From positions 62,001 to 126,000 of the forward strand of contig NZ_AFNV02000001.1 in NCBI RefSeq assembly GCF_000215955.2: DNA of 64,000 nt, read 5' to 3'. Shown here piece after piece: positions 15,123 to 23,936 of this stretch. Positions within the stretch are counted from its first letter, which is position 1. Each line of letters opens with the position of its first letter. The position numbers and the translations under genes are program-made. Origin of the DNA: Salinisphaera shabanensis E1L3A. GTDB taxonomy: Bacteria; Pseudomonadota; Gammaproteobacteria; Nevskiales; Salinisphaeraceae. The notes under the pieces are model-generated. The model ran no database searches. It worked only from the letters and a program-made list of their open reading frames with translations, and was not told the DNA's origin.

Positions 15123-16217
15123 ATGGCCGATTCCGCCCAGAGCGCCGCGGGCCCCCGCGCACGCTACGACGCCGATCTCGAGCGCGACGATTTCGTGCGC
15201 GATCCCGCCCAGGAAAAAGCGGTCGACGCGCTACAGTCGATCCACGAGGCTCTGCTCGATAACCCCACCAGCAAGTCGCTGTTCGGCAAGAGCAAGCGGG
15301 AACCGGTCAAGGGTCTCTATCTCTGGGGCGGCGTGGGCCGCGGCAAGACTTATCTGATGGATTGTTTCTTCGAGAATCTGCCGTTCGAGGAAAAATCGCG
15401 GCTGCATTTTCATCGCTTCATGCAAAAGGTGCACGAGGCACGCAAGAAATATGCGAACAAGTCTGATCCGCTCAAGCTCATCGCCAAGGAATGGGCCAGC
15501 GATCGCGTGCTGTGTTTCGACGAGTTCTTCGTTTCCGACGTGGCCGATGCGATGATCCTGGCCCGACTCACCGAAGAGCTGTTCGAACGCGGCGTCACGC
15601 TTGTCACGACATCCAACGTGGACCCGGACGATCTCTACAAGGACGGTCTGCAGCGCGAACGTTTCAAGCCGGCGATCGAGCGTATCAAGCAATACTGCAC
15701 GGTGATGCATCTCGACGACGGCACCGACTATCGTCTGGATCGCATCGACGAAGCGGCTACCTACCAAACGCCAACCGGCGAAGAGGCCGATGCGGTACTC
15801 GCCAGCCATTTCGAGCGCATGGCCACCGGACGCGATGTCGAAGGCGGCAACGTCAAGATTCTGGACCGCAAGATTCCGGTACGCCGACGTGCCGATAGTG
15901 CCGTGTGGTTCGAGTTCGAGGATCTGTGCCGCGGCAATCGCTCGGCCAACGACTATATCGAGATGGCACGCGAATACTCGACCATCATGGTGTCGAACGT
16001 GCCGGTGTTCGACGATAACGAAAACAACGCCGCGCGGCGCTTCATCAATGCCGTGGATGAATTCTACGATCGCCGCGTGAACCTGTTCTGTACCGCCGAA
16101 GCCGAGCCGGACGATCTCTACCAGGGCACACGCCTGGGGTTCGAGTTCGAGCGCACCGCCAGCCGTCTGCACGAGATGAGTTCGAGCGAGTATCTGGGCG
16201 AGCCGCACCGCACATAG
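15123..16217 (+). CDS. zapE: Cell division protein ZapE (AFG1-like ATPase)
   Basis: A 364-residue AAA+ ATPase that associates with the Z-ring in proteobacteria. Walker A is GGVGRGKTYLMD, and Walker B is VLCFDEFFVSD with the following DVADAMIL; the sensor segment is VTLVTTSNVDPDDLY. Length and order match ZapE/AFG1. An ATG at 15123 follows a short promoter space shared with xerD. Confidence 0.95.
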   Translation: MADSAQSAAGPRARYDADLERDDFVRDPAQEKAVDALQSIHEALLDNPTSKSLFGKSKREPVKGLYLWGGVGRGKTYLMDCFFENLPFEEKSRLHFHRFMQKVHEARKKYANKSDPLKLIAKEWASDRVLCFDEFFVSDVADAMILARLTEELFERGVTLVTTSNVDPDDLYKDGLQRERFKPAIERIKQYCTVMHLDDGTDYRLDRIDEAATYQTPTGEEADAVLASHFERMATGRDVEGGNVKILDRKIPVRRRADSAVWFEFEDLCRGNRSANDYIEMAREYSTIMVSNVPVFDDNENNAARRFINAVDEFYDRRVNLFCTAEAEPDDLYQGTRLGFEFERTASRLHEMSSSEYLGEPHRT

Positions 16218-16248
16218 CGGTCGGCCTGCTGCACCCGGCTGGCCATGC

Positions 16249-16695
16249 TCAGCCGGGTTCGCGTCGCGCCATCATCGAGGTGGACACAAAACTCATCACC
16301 ACCACACCGTCCTGATTGCGAGTTTCGATCTCGAACTGCACCAGCCCCATTTCGGGCCGTGATTCAGATAGCCGTTTGCTCGCTACGGTAACGAGCGCGG
16401 TGAGTTGATCGTCCGGATAGACCGGCTTGCGCCAGCGCAGGTTCTCGAAACCCGGTGAGCCAAGACTGGCCAACGGTTCGTCGCGGCCGGTCATCATGAG
16501 CCGCATGGTCAACGCGGCCGTATGCCAACCGGAAGCGGCCAGCCGCCCGAAATAGGTATCCGCCGCGCCCTCATCACTTAGATGAAACGGCTGCGGATCG
16601 TAGCGCTTGGCGAAGGCGATCATTTCTTCGGCGCTGGCGCTGGTCGGGCCCAGTTCGACGGTGTCGCCCACCGTCAGATCTTCGTAGTGAATCAT
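16249..16695 (-). CDS. MaoC-family hydratase (downstream member of a pair)
   Basis: A 148-residue hot-dog-fold protein. The hydratase motif is recognisable in FAKRYDPQPFHLSDEGAADTYFGRLAASGWHTAALTMRLM, with the catalytic Asp and His. Such enzymes hydrate trans-2-enoyl-CoA or related thioesters. Its start overlaps the end of the preceding MaoC gene by four bases, and the two proteins are similar, so they may form one heteromeric enzyme. Confidence 0.88.
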   Translation of the reverse strand: MIHYEDLTVGDTVELGPTSASAEEMIAFAKRYDPQPFHLSDEGAADTYFGRLAASGWHTAALTMRLMMTGRDEPLASLGSPGFENLRWRKPVYPDDQLTALVTVASKRLSESRPEMGLVQFEIETRNQDGVVVMSFVSTSMMARREPG

Positions 16696-17150
16696 GCTGA
16701 GCCTCGCGCGGCGTCGCGTCGGGCGAACAAGCCGTTCGAAGCGATATCACAGACAACTTCGTCGTGCTGATTGAGCACCTCGAAGCGGTTTTTGACCAGG
16801 CCCATTTCCGGCCGACTTTCCAGCACACGCTTGCCCAAGGCTTCCTGGCGCAGCGATAACGTATCGCCCGCGTACACGGGCTTGAGCCAACGCACCGCAT
16901 CCACGCCCGGCGAACCGAGCGATGCCGCGTCAAGCAACAGATGATCGACAAGCAGCCGCATGAAGATCGCACAGGTCAGAAGCCCCGGCGCAGTGAGCGC
17001 GCCGTAGGGACTGTCCTTCGCCGCTTCCGGGTCGGTATGAAATGGCAGCGGGTCGTAGGCCTCGGCGAACTCGATGATCTCGGCCTCGGTCACCGCATAG
17101 GCGCCGTAGCGTTCGACCTCACCGACCTCGAAATCCTCCCAGTAGCGCAT
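16692..17150 (-). CDS. MaoC-family hydratase (upstream member of a pair)
   Basis: A 152-residue MaoC-like protein starting MRYWEDFEVGEVERYG, a common start of this subgroup. The catalytic block is FAEAYDPLPFHTDPEAAKDSPYGALTAPGLLTCAIFMRL. It shares the order of motifs and the central GSPGxxxxRWxKPVYxGDxL segment with the next gene, with which it overlaps by four bases. The pair probably arose by tandem duplication and is expressed as a unit. Confidence 0.88.
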   Translation of the reverse strand: MRYWEDFEVGEVERYGAYAVTEAEIIEFAEAYDPLPFHTDPEAAKDSPYGALTAPGLLTCAIFMRLLVDHLLLDAASLGSPGVDAVRWLKPVYAGDTLSLRQEALGKRVLESRPEMGLVKNRFEVLNQHDEVVCDIASNGLFARRDAARGSA

Positions 17151-17210
17151 GCGCAGTCTCTTGTTGAGTTCATGCGCCGCACTATAACCCGGCGCGTATC
17201 CCGGACGCCG

Positions 17211-17903
17211 TTAGCGCACCGCTTCCAGCAGAGCGCTGCTTGAAATATGCGCACCGAACACGCCGCCCTCACGCTCGATGCCGGCAAGCGTGGCTGCGTG
17301 CAGCGCGGACGTCGCCGCGCAACAGGCATCCGAGATCAGCAGCACGTCATAACCACGGTCGTTGGCTTCGCGCATGGTCGAGGAGACACAGACATCGGTA
17401 GTCACACCCACCAGCCAAAGATTTCGAATACCGTTCGCACGCAGAACCTGGTCGAGATCGGTGGCATGAAAGGCACCGTTTCCACACTTATCGATCACGA
17501 TCTCGTCATCGACAGGCGCCATTTCGGCGATAGAGTCCCAGCCCGGCTCGCCGCGTACCAGCAGCCGACCGAGCGGACCGGGACCACCTATGGGCGCGCC
17601 CATAGCCAGCGCGCGGGCACGCTTGGTGTCGTTGAGATCGGCCAGATCGGGCCGATGGCCTTCCCGAGTATGAATCACGCGCATGCCCAGACGCCGCGCC
17701 AGGGCAAGCACCTTCGCGGCGGGCCCGACCGCTTCGCGCAGTTCGCTCGCGTTCTCCCCGAGGGCGGCGAAATAGCCGTCCGGATCGAGGAAGTCGCGCT
17801 GCATGTCGATTACCAGCAACGCGGTGTCTGCCACGCGCCAGTCGCCCGTCACCGGCCATGCATACGGGCAAGCGCTTGCCAAAGACTGAAATGCGGGATT
17901 CAC
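17211..17903 (-). CDS. Isochorismatase-like cysteine hydrolase, biuret/triuret hydrolase-like
   Basis: A 230-residue amidohydrolase with the Asp-Lys-Cys triad: Asp33 in LVIDMQRDFLDPDGYFAALG, Lys139 in EIVIDKCGNGAFHATDL, and Cys172 in GVTTDVCVSSTMREANDRGYD. The string of motifs is that of enzymes acting on biuret, triuret and ureido compounds, often found near urea carboxylase and urea transporters. The GTG at 17903 is preferred: it overlaps the previous stop (GTGA) and has GAGGAAAG upstream, whereas the ATG at 17936 would overlap by 37 bases. It is coupled to a urea-type binding-protein gene, which supports the substrate guess. Confidence 0.82.
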   Translation of the reverse strand: MNPAFQSLASACPYAWPVTGDWRVADTALLVIDMQRDFLDPDGYFAALGENASELREAVGPAAKVLALARRLGMRVIHTREGHRPDLADLNDTKRARALAMGAPIGGPGPLGRLLVRGEPGWDSIAEMAPVDDEIVIDKCGNGAFHATDLDQVLRANGIRNLWLVGVTTDVCVSSTMREANDRGYDVLLISDACCAATSALHAATLAGIEREGGVFGAHISSSALLEAVR

Positions 17904-18958
17904 GGGGCGCTTTCCTCGGATGCGTCGCTCAGCCATTGCTTGCGAAAACGCAGGCGCACGTTGTCGGCGTTGCCGATGATATCGCCACGCCCGTTTTCGA
18001 TACCGATGAAATCGGCGCTCGGCAGCCCGTCGCCCAACAGGCCGTGCTTGAACGCAAACTCGGCGATCCGGCGCTGCGTGGCGCCGAAATCCTCACGCTG
18101 AATCAGATCGATGGCCTGGGTCGGCGTAAAGAAGTCGATGGTCGCCAGCTGGCTGCGCACACTGTCGATATCGGTACTCAAGGTATCCGCCGCGATTTCG
18201 AGCAGGCGCTGGTGCCCGGGATGCGCCGGATCGAGCGCGGCGGCGGCCTCGAACCAGGCCCCAGCGAGCGCCATGGCGAATTCGGGGTGTTCGTCGAGCT
18301 TGTCGGTCGGTGCGATCACCACATCGATGATCTCGCCGTAAATATCGGACGAGTCGTAAACCAGATGGGTATTGTCGTACTGGTCGAGAATAGTCGTGAG
18401 CTGGGGCTTCCATGTGACCACGGCCTGGGCCGACGAATCCTCCATGACCGCACCGATATCAGCGTCCGACGTATTGATCACGGTCACATCCGGCTCGGCA
18501 AGGCCGACCGAATCCAGCGCGCGGGCCAGCAGGTAGTGCGAGCCGGACAAGGCCACGAGATTGATCTGCTTGCCTTTGAGATCGGCGAGCTGCGGATCGT
18601 CGCCGCGCATGATCAGGCCGTCGCTGCCGGCCGATGTGCTCAACGGCGCGATCACCGACGTATCCATGCCGGAAGCCGCCGGAATGGTGAGCGCATCCAG
18701 CGACATGCAGATCACGGCATCGAACTGGCCGAGCGAAAATTGCGTGACCGCTTCGATGTAAGCGTTGATCTGAACGGCTTCGATATCGATACCGTAGCGA
18801 TCCGCCCATTCATCGAGTAGCCCGGTCTGCTCGGCATAGACCAGCGGCACCGAACCGGCATAGATCGTCCATGCCACGCGATAGGTGGGCTCGGCGCGGG
18901 CGGCGCTCGGTTGGCAGAAGATGGCGACAAGCACGCCCAGCAAGAGTAAACGGCGCAT
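17900..18958 (-). CDS. ABC transporter substrate-binding protein of the urea-carboxylase-associated type
   Basis: A 352-residue periplasmic binding protein with a signal peptide (MRRLLLLGVLVAIFCQPSAARA). The mature sequence (YRVAWTIYAGSVPLVYAEQ, IDIEAVQINAYIEAVTQFSLGQFDA, LSGSHYLLARALDSVGL, INTSDADI) follows the TauA/SsuA-like family annotated from urea carboxylase regions. It presumably binds urea or a urea-like amide. No permease or ATPase gene is adjacent, so it is an orphan here and must rely on components elsewhere. The downstream hydrolase gene overlaps its stop. The LysR remnant lies directly upstream. Confidence 0.82.
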   Translation of the reverse strand: MRRLLLLGVLVAIFCQPSAARAEPTYRVAWTIYAGSVPLVYAEQTGLLDEWADRYGIDIEAVQINAYIEAVTQFSLGQFDAVICMSLDALTIPAASGMDTSVIAPLSTSAGSDGLIMRGDDPQLADLKGKQINLVALSGSHYLLARALDSVGLAEPDVTVINTSDADIGAVMEDSSAQAVVTWKPQLTTILDQYDNTHLVYDSSDIYGEIIDVVIAPTDKLDEHPEFAMALAGAWFEAAAALDPAHPGHQRLLEIAADTLSTDIDSVRSQLATIDFFTPTQAIDLIQREDFGATQRRIAEFAFKHGLLGDGLPSADFIGIENGRGDIIGNADNVRLRFRKQWLSDASEESAP

Positions 18959-19024
18959 GGATTCAACCCGATTTTAATAGGGAGTTTCACGTTAGCGCGC
19001 GCGCCGACACGCTTACATGACGCA

Positions 19025-19951
19025 TCATGCAGGTTCGCGTGTACTGCCGGCACGTTCGGTGAGATGCGCTAGAAATTCGGTCACGATCGCACGTGATGCG
19101 CTATCGCGATGAATCGCCACCTTGAGCGTGGACCGGCGCGAATAGCGTGTGGGATCGATACGCTGCAACGCGCCTGTTTCGACCCACGGCCGGGCGTAAT
19201 GTGCCGGCATGAACCCACATATTGGCCGGTCAGGATCAAGGCCAGCAATGCTTCCAGATTGCTGGCATGGCTGACCCTGGCAAGCTTCCCGAGGCCGAGC
19301 AACGCCCGTTCCGCATCATCGAGAAAACTGCGCGACGCAAAGCGTGAGGCCGACAACACCGCCGCTAGCGTTGCCGTGTCGTGGCCTGCGTCGCTGGCCG
19401 GGTGTGCGGCTGCAGCATAGAGATGATCGGTTTCGTCGTAGAGCGGTGTGTACTCGAGCAGCTCATGCGGCGACTCGAACACGCCCAGCGCCAGATCGAT
19501 GCGCTTGTCGAACAGCTGCCGCTCCATGGCCTCGGGCGTGAGCACGGTCAGGCTGTAATCGATATCGCGGCCCGTCTGTGGCTGCATGAAATCACGCAGT
19601 GCCGCCACCAGCGGACAATGGCAATCGGCGATCACATTATCGATGGTGGCCAGCCGTAGCGTACCGCCACCAATACCGCGCACACTTTCCACGGTCTGCT
19701 CGAAGCCGCGCAGCGACATGAACAGCTCTCTCGCCTTGGCGTGCACGGCCCTGCCCTCGGGCGTGAGTGCGAAACCCTGCCGCCCCCGCTCGCACAGACG
19801 CAGCTGCAGGCGTTCTTCGAGCTGGGTGAGCGCCCGGCTTATCGTCGATGCATCCTTGTTGAGTACGCCCTGTGCATTGGCAATACCGTTGGCCTGAACG
19901 ATCGCGAAAAAAAACGCGCAGCTTTTCCAGATCGCCGCTGTTGAGATTCAT
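19025..19951 (-). pseudogene. LysR-family transcriptional regulator with two frameshifts
   Basis: Read across three frames, this is a normal LysR protein. MNLNSGDLEKLRVFF starts the helix-turn-helix, but a run of eight T (coding strand, near 19911-19918) has one T too many for the expected FFAIVQANGIANA frame. The middle part (from about 19895 to 19212) is intact, with the effector domain. A second shift near 19212 needs one extra T in GGGTTC to join GQYVG to MPAHYARPWVETG and reach the stop at 19025. The +1 and -1 changes compensate. Both lie in short homopolymers, so sequencing error is a real alternative to gene decay. It would regulate the downstream binding-protein and hydrolase genes. 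Confidence 0.8.
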
Positions 19952-20008
19952 CGATTCGCCTGGCTTGTATGAGAGTGCTCCCGCACATGCCAAGCCCGTG
20001 CCAGTTGC

Positions 20009-20548
20009 TTAGCCGTTTGACGCTGCCTGGCCTGGAACCGCCTCCAATCCACGTGTGCCGGTCAACTCGGCACCGGCAAAATCGGTGTCCTCCAGATTGG
20101 CGCCGGTGAAATCGGCGTTGGCGAGCGCGGCATCGACAAACGCCGCACCGCTCAGATCGGCATGGCTGAAATTGGCCGAGCCAAGCCGTGCTGTAGCCAA
20201 CTGCGCCTGGCTGAACGTGGCCCCCGAGAGATTCGCATTGGAAAGATCCGCGCCGTTAAGCCAGGCGCTATCGAGATGGGCGCCGATCAAGCTTGCGCCT
20301 TCCAGGCGCGTATTTTCCAGCCGGGCATTACTGAGATCCGCACCAGCCAGGTTGGCACCCGCCAGGTCCATGTCGGACAGATCGAGATAACGCAGATCGT
20401 GACCGGAAAAATCAGCCGGCTGTTCCGGTGTGGCGGCATCGAGTTCGGCCTGTATTTCATCGACGGTGAGTTCGCCGGCCATCACGCCGCCGGCGTGACC
20501 GATCGCAAGTGCTGCCGAAAACAACACGGACAATAGACGTTTATTCAT
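20009..20548 (-). CDS. Exported pentapeptide-repeat protein
   Basis: A 179-residue protein with a signal peptide (MNKRLLSVLFSAALAIGHAGGVMA-G). From about residue 48 to 165 it consists of pentapeptide repeats of the A(D/N)Lxx type (LAGANLAGADLSNARLENTRLEGASL...), which fold as a right-handed quadrilateral beta-helix. About 20 repeats are visible. The start at 20548 has AAGGGG at a good distance; two earlier ATGs do not. Known cytoplasmic family members mimic DNA and protect gyrase, but secretion makes that unlikely here; function unknown. Confidence 0.88.
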   Translation of the reverse strand: MNKRLLSVLFSAALAIGHAGGVMAGELTVDEIQAELDAATPEQPADFSGHDLRYLDLSDMDLAGANLAGADLSNARLENTRLEGASLIGAHLDSAWLNGADLSNANLSGATFSQAQLATARLGSANFSHADLSGAAFVDAALANADFTGANLEDTDFAGAELTGTRGLEAVPGQAASNG

Positions 20549-20855
20549 CGCCATACCCCTTTTCGATATTGGATCGAGCACTACGCGTTTCGCGCAGACA
20601 ATCGATATATCCCGAGACTACGCTGGAGTACGTATGGCAGCTGAACAGGTCGCCGTGTTCCGTGGCGATCAATTAAAACCCTGTTTCACACGGCATAAGA
20701 GCATGCAAGGTAATATTTATTACTATGCATGATGGGGCCGGGTTACTGGTATAGACCAACGAATATGGACGATACGACTATGCCAATGCGATGCTCGGCG
20801 CTGGTTAATAGAACAACGCCTTACACCGGCAACAACCCATGTTAGAGGAGATCCC
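20549..20855 (+). promoter_or_regulatory. Intergenic region with palindrome GTAATATTTATTAC before acyl-CoA ligase
   Basis: About 300 bases without a gene between divergent genes. A dyad GTAATA-TT-TATTAC lies at 20710-20723, 133 bases before the ligase start, flanked by GCATG and ATGCATG. A near-identical sequence occurs 134 bases upstream of the acyl-CoA dehydrogenase gene (31969-31983). AAAACCCTGTTTCA near 20676-20689 resembles a PsrA-type fatty-acid regulator box. A GAGGAG-type ribosome site precedes the ATG at 20856. Regulator identity is inferred. Confidence 0.45.
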
Positions 20856-22466
20856 ATGCAATCCACGATGATGGACCGCCCGCTGCTACTCGACGATATT
20901 CTCGAGCGCGCGAGCACCCAGTTCGGCGATGTGGAAATCGTGACCCACATGCCCGACAAGAGCCTGCACCGCTACACCTATGCGGATATGGTCAAGCGCG
21001 CCAAGCAGTTGGCACAGGCGCTGACTGACGCTGGTATCAAGCACGGCGATCGCGTGGCGACATTCTCCTGGAATACGCACGCGCATCTGGAAGCCTATTT
21101 CGGCATCCCGATCACCGGCGCGGTGCTACACACGCTCAATCTGCGCCTGCCGCCGGACGACGTGGCCTGGATCGTGAACCATGCCGAAGACCGTATCCTG
21201 ATCATCGACGATGTTCTGCTGCCGCTCTACGAGAAATTCGCCGACCAGGTGAACTTCGAGAAGATCGTCGTCGTACCACTGGCCGGCAAACCCGTGCCTG
21301 AAGGCATGATCAGCTACGACGACTTCCTGGCCTCGGCCTCGGGCGAATTCGAATACCCCGAGAAGAGTGAATACGACGCTTGCGGCATGTGCTACACCTC
21401 GGGCACCACCGGCAAGCCCAAGGGCGTGGTCTATTCGCACCGCTCCAGCGTGCTGCATGCCATGGCTTCGGCCACCCCCGATACCCTGAATCTGTCATAC
21501 AACGACGTGATTCTGCCCGTGGTGCCGATGTTCCACGTCAACGCCTGGGGCCTGCCCTATGTCTCCACGCTGACCGGCGCGAAGCAGGTCTTCCCCGGCC
21601 CGCATATGGATGCAGAAAGCCTGCTCAAGGTTTACGAGTCCGAAAACGTCAACGTCACGGCCGGCGTGCCGACGATCTGGATGGGCATCATCAACGCCCT
21701 GGATGCCGAGCCGAACCGCTGGAAGCTGCATCCGGAAATGCGCATGACGGTCGGCGGCTCGGCCGTGCCGGAGGCCATGATCCGTCGCTTCGACAAGTAC
21801 GGGCTGACCGTGATTCAGGCCTGGGGCATGACCGAGACCTCGCCGCTGGCCGCCGCCGCCCGCTTGAAGCCGAATATCCAGCAGCGCTCAGAAGATGAGC
21901 AGTACGCCATCCGTGCGACCGCGGGTACGCCGGTCCCGTTCGTGGATACCCGCATCGTCGGCGATGAGGGCGAACCGCTGCCATGGAACGGCAAGGAGAT
22001 GGGCGAGATTCAGGTCCGCGGACCATGGATCACGGGCAGCTACTATCGTCTCGAGAACAGCGAAGACAAGTTCACCGCCGATGGCTGGCTGCGTACCGGC
22101 GATATCGCCACGATCGACGAAGATGGCTATATCAATATCACTGACCGCACCAAAGACGTGATCAAGTCCGGCGGCGAGTGGATTTCCTCGGTCCAGCTGG
22201 AAAACGCCATCATGGGCCACGACGACGTCGCCGAAGCTGCTGTCGTCGCCCAGCCCGACGAAAAATGGGGCGAACGCCCGCTTGCTGCTGTGGTAATCCG
22301 TGAAGGCCGCGAGCTCTCGGCCGAAGACTTGGCTGCCTTCCTGCGCGAGCGCATGGAGAAATGGATGGTGCCGGAGAACTACGTGTTCGTGGATGAAATT
22401 CCGCGCACCTCGACTGGCAAGTTCAGCAAACTGGATCTGCGCAAGCAGTTGCTCGACAACGCCTGA
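20856..22466 (+). CDS. Acyl-CoA synthetase (AMP-forming), DmdB/long-chain type
   Basis: A 536-residue enzyme that activates a fatty or short-chain acid with ATP and CoA. The P-loop YTSGTTGKPKGVVYSHRS lies near 180-198, followed by PMFHVNAWGLPY, GWGMTETSP-like QAWGMTETSPL, and the C-terminal GWLRTGDIATIDEDGY, RTKDVIKSGGEWIS and Lys in STGKFSKLDLRK. The start MQSTMMDRPLLLDDILERA and the length match the group that includes 3-methylmercaptopropionate-CoA ligases and medium/long-chain enzymes. Its substrate is uncertain. The acyl-CoA dehydrogenase at 30087 may act in the same pathway, given the shared upstream dyad. Confidence 0.92.
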   Translation: MQSTMMDRPLLLDDILERASTQFGDVEIVTHMPDKSLHRYTYADMVKRAKQLAQALTDAGIKHGDRVATFSWNTHAHLEAYFGIPITGAVLHTLNLRLPPDDVAWIVNHAEDRILIIDDVLLPLYEKFADQVNFEKIVVVPLAGKPVPEGMISYDDFLASASGEFEYPEKSEYDACGMCYTSGTTGKPKGVVYSHRSSVLHAMASATPDTLNLSYNDVILPVVPMFHVNAWGLPYVSTLTGAKQVFPGPHMDAESLLKVYESENVNVTAGVPTIWMGIINALDAEPNRWKLHPEMRMTVGGSAVPEAMIRRFDKYGLTVIQAWGMTETSPLAAAARLKPNIQQRSEDEQYAIRATAGTPVPFVDTRIVGDEGEPLPWNGKEMGEIQVRGPWITGSYYRLENSEDKFTADGWLRTGDIATIDEDGYINITDRTKDVIKSGGEWISSVQLENAIMGHDDVAEAAVVAQPDEKWGERPLAAVVIREGRELSAEDLAAFLRERMEKWMVPENYVFVDEIPRTSTGKFSKLDLRKQLLDNA

Positions 22467-22483
22467 TCAGCGCCCGGCGATAC

Positions 22484-22518
22484 AAGCCCGGCCCTGCATT
22501 GCAGGCCGGGCTTTTTTT
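22484..22518 (+). terminator. Rho-independent terminator after acyl-CoA ligase
   Basis: AGCCCGGCC pairs with GGCCGGGCT around the near-palindromic TGCATTGCA, followed by seven T. It lies 18 bases after the ligase stop. The next 270 bases to 22790 hold no gene that I can support. Confidence 0.9.
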
Positions 22519-22790
22519 CACGCGACTTGCCGCAACGGCGACGACGCGGCCGACGTTAAGGCTCGAATCGCACGCCACCCTATAACCTGCTTCATCGGTC
22601 GCGCCCAGCGCTTGTGCGAGCGCGTACGATAACCAGACCGGACGTAAGCGTACCCGCCGCGTGTTACGCCTTGCGGCTGCCATACCGCGCGCGCGATCAC
22701 GTGCGGGCCCCCGTCTAGGTTACGGTAAGGCTTCTATCGGCTTATTTGTCGGCTGATTATTACTTCTTTGCTCTCTGGAGCGTTTACTAC

Positions 22791-23756
22791 ATGCGTGTAT
22801 TCGCCAATCCTGTCGGCTCGGGCTCGCTCTGGTTCGACAACCTCACCACGGCCGAAGGCACACCCGTGGCCTACGACCCGCAGGCCCGGGCTTTCGTGCC
22901 GATGCCGCCTTTCTGTATCAACCGCGAGGTGATCGGCTGCAACTGGATCGCCCCCGAACAAGGCGCCTTCTGTCGTTCCTGTGCCATGACCGCGCTCGCC
23001 CCGGACCCAGACGTCGCGGGCGCCATGGCGAACTGGGCAGAAACCGAAGCGGCCAAGCGCTGGGCGCTGGACAACCTCGGCCGCTGGCACTGGTTCCGCC
23101 CGGAAGACCCGGGCACCCGGCCGGTATTTCATATGATTGCCGAAGACTGGGCGCCCGTGGCCATGGGCCACGTCGACGGCGTGGTCACGATCAGCGTGAC
23201 CGAGGCCGACGCGGTCGTACGCGTTACCCGCAGCCAGGCCCTGCAGGAGCGCTACCGGACCATGATCGGTCATATGCGCCACGAGATCGCGCATATGCTG
23301 TGGTGGCGGCTGAGCCTGCGCGACGATTTTCTCGATGCGTTTCGCGACATGTTCGGCGACGAACGCGCCGATTACCGCGCGGCCCTGCAGCGCCACTACG
23401 AGAACGGCCCGCCGCCGGACTGGTCGCTGCGGTTTCTGACCACCTATGCGTCAGCGCATCCGCACGAGGACTGGGCCGAAACCGTGGCCCATCTGCTGCA
23501 TCTGACCGATATCACCGACAGTTTCGTAGCGGCCGGTTTATCGTCACCGGATCTGCCCGACCGCGGCTGGGACCCCTACGCCGAGCCGGATTCCGAGCGT
23601 CTTATTCATGTCGCCGCGTCGCTTGCGACGGGTGTGAACCACGTCAATCGGTCCATGGGGCTGTCGGATCTTTATCCGTTCGTGCTCTCGGATGCCGCAC
23701 GCCGCAAGCTGGCGTTCGTGCATGGCTGGCTACGGCGCGGCGCGCAGGGTCTTTGA
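22791..23756 (+). CDS. Putative zinc-binding metallopeptidase (Peptidase_Mx-like)
   Basis: A 321-residue protein. The N-terminal part has Cys residues arranged like a zinc ribbon (PPFCINREVIGCNW and GAFCRSCAMTALAPD), and the centre has HMRHEIAHMLWW, a HExxH metallopeptidase site, followed by HPHEDWAETVAHLLHLTD with a probable third ligand. This pattern matches a family annotated as putative zinc-binding metallopeptidases. No signal peptide. The ATG at 22791 (MRVFANPVG) is preferred to an in-frame one 45 bases upstream because FANPxxGxxLxF is the conserved start. It stands alone before the ars operon. Confidence 0.82.
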   Translation: MRVFANPVGSGSLWFDNLTTAEGTPVAYDPQARAFVPMPPFCINREVIGCNWIAPEQGAFCRSCAMTALAPDPDVAGAMANWAETEAAKRWALDNLGRWHWFRPEDPGTRPVFHMIAEDWAPVAMGHVDGVVTISVTEADAVVRVTRSQALQERYRTMIGHMRHEIAHMLWWRLSLRDDFLDAFRDMFGDERADYRAALQRHYENGPPPDWSLRFLTTYASAHPHEDWAETVAHLLHLTDITDSFVAAGLSSPDLPDRGWDPYAEPDSERLIHVAASLATGVNHVNRSMGLSDLYPFVLSDAARRKLAFVHGWLRRGAQGL

Positions 23757-23878
23757 CCTGTCCGGGCGCGGCGCCCGGCTGACTTGGTTCGCCGGCCAGA
23801 GCCGCATGCGCAGGGCTGAGGTACGGCGACCCGCAACTAACGTTGACGTGATCGCCGCGCGGGCACGGCGGCCCTGTA

Positions 23879-23936
23879 TTGACGCATTCGAAAATTCATA
23901 TATTCTATTTTTCATATATACGAATTATCGAATACC
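23879..23936 (+). promoter_or_regulatory. Promoter/operator of the ars operon
   Basis: TTGACG (23879-23884) and TATTCT (23901-23906) with a 16-base spacer form a good sigma-70 promoter. TTCATATAT occurs at 23895-23903 and again at 23911-23919, 16 bases apart, within an AT-rich stretch that covers the -10 and start site. This is a likely ArsR operator; binding is inferred from position next to arsR. Confidence 0.6.
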
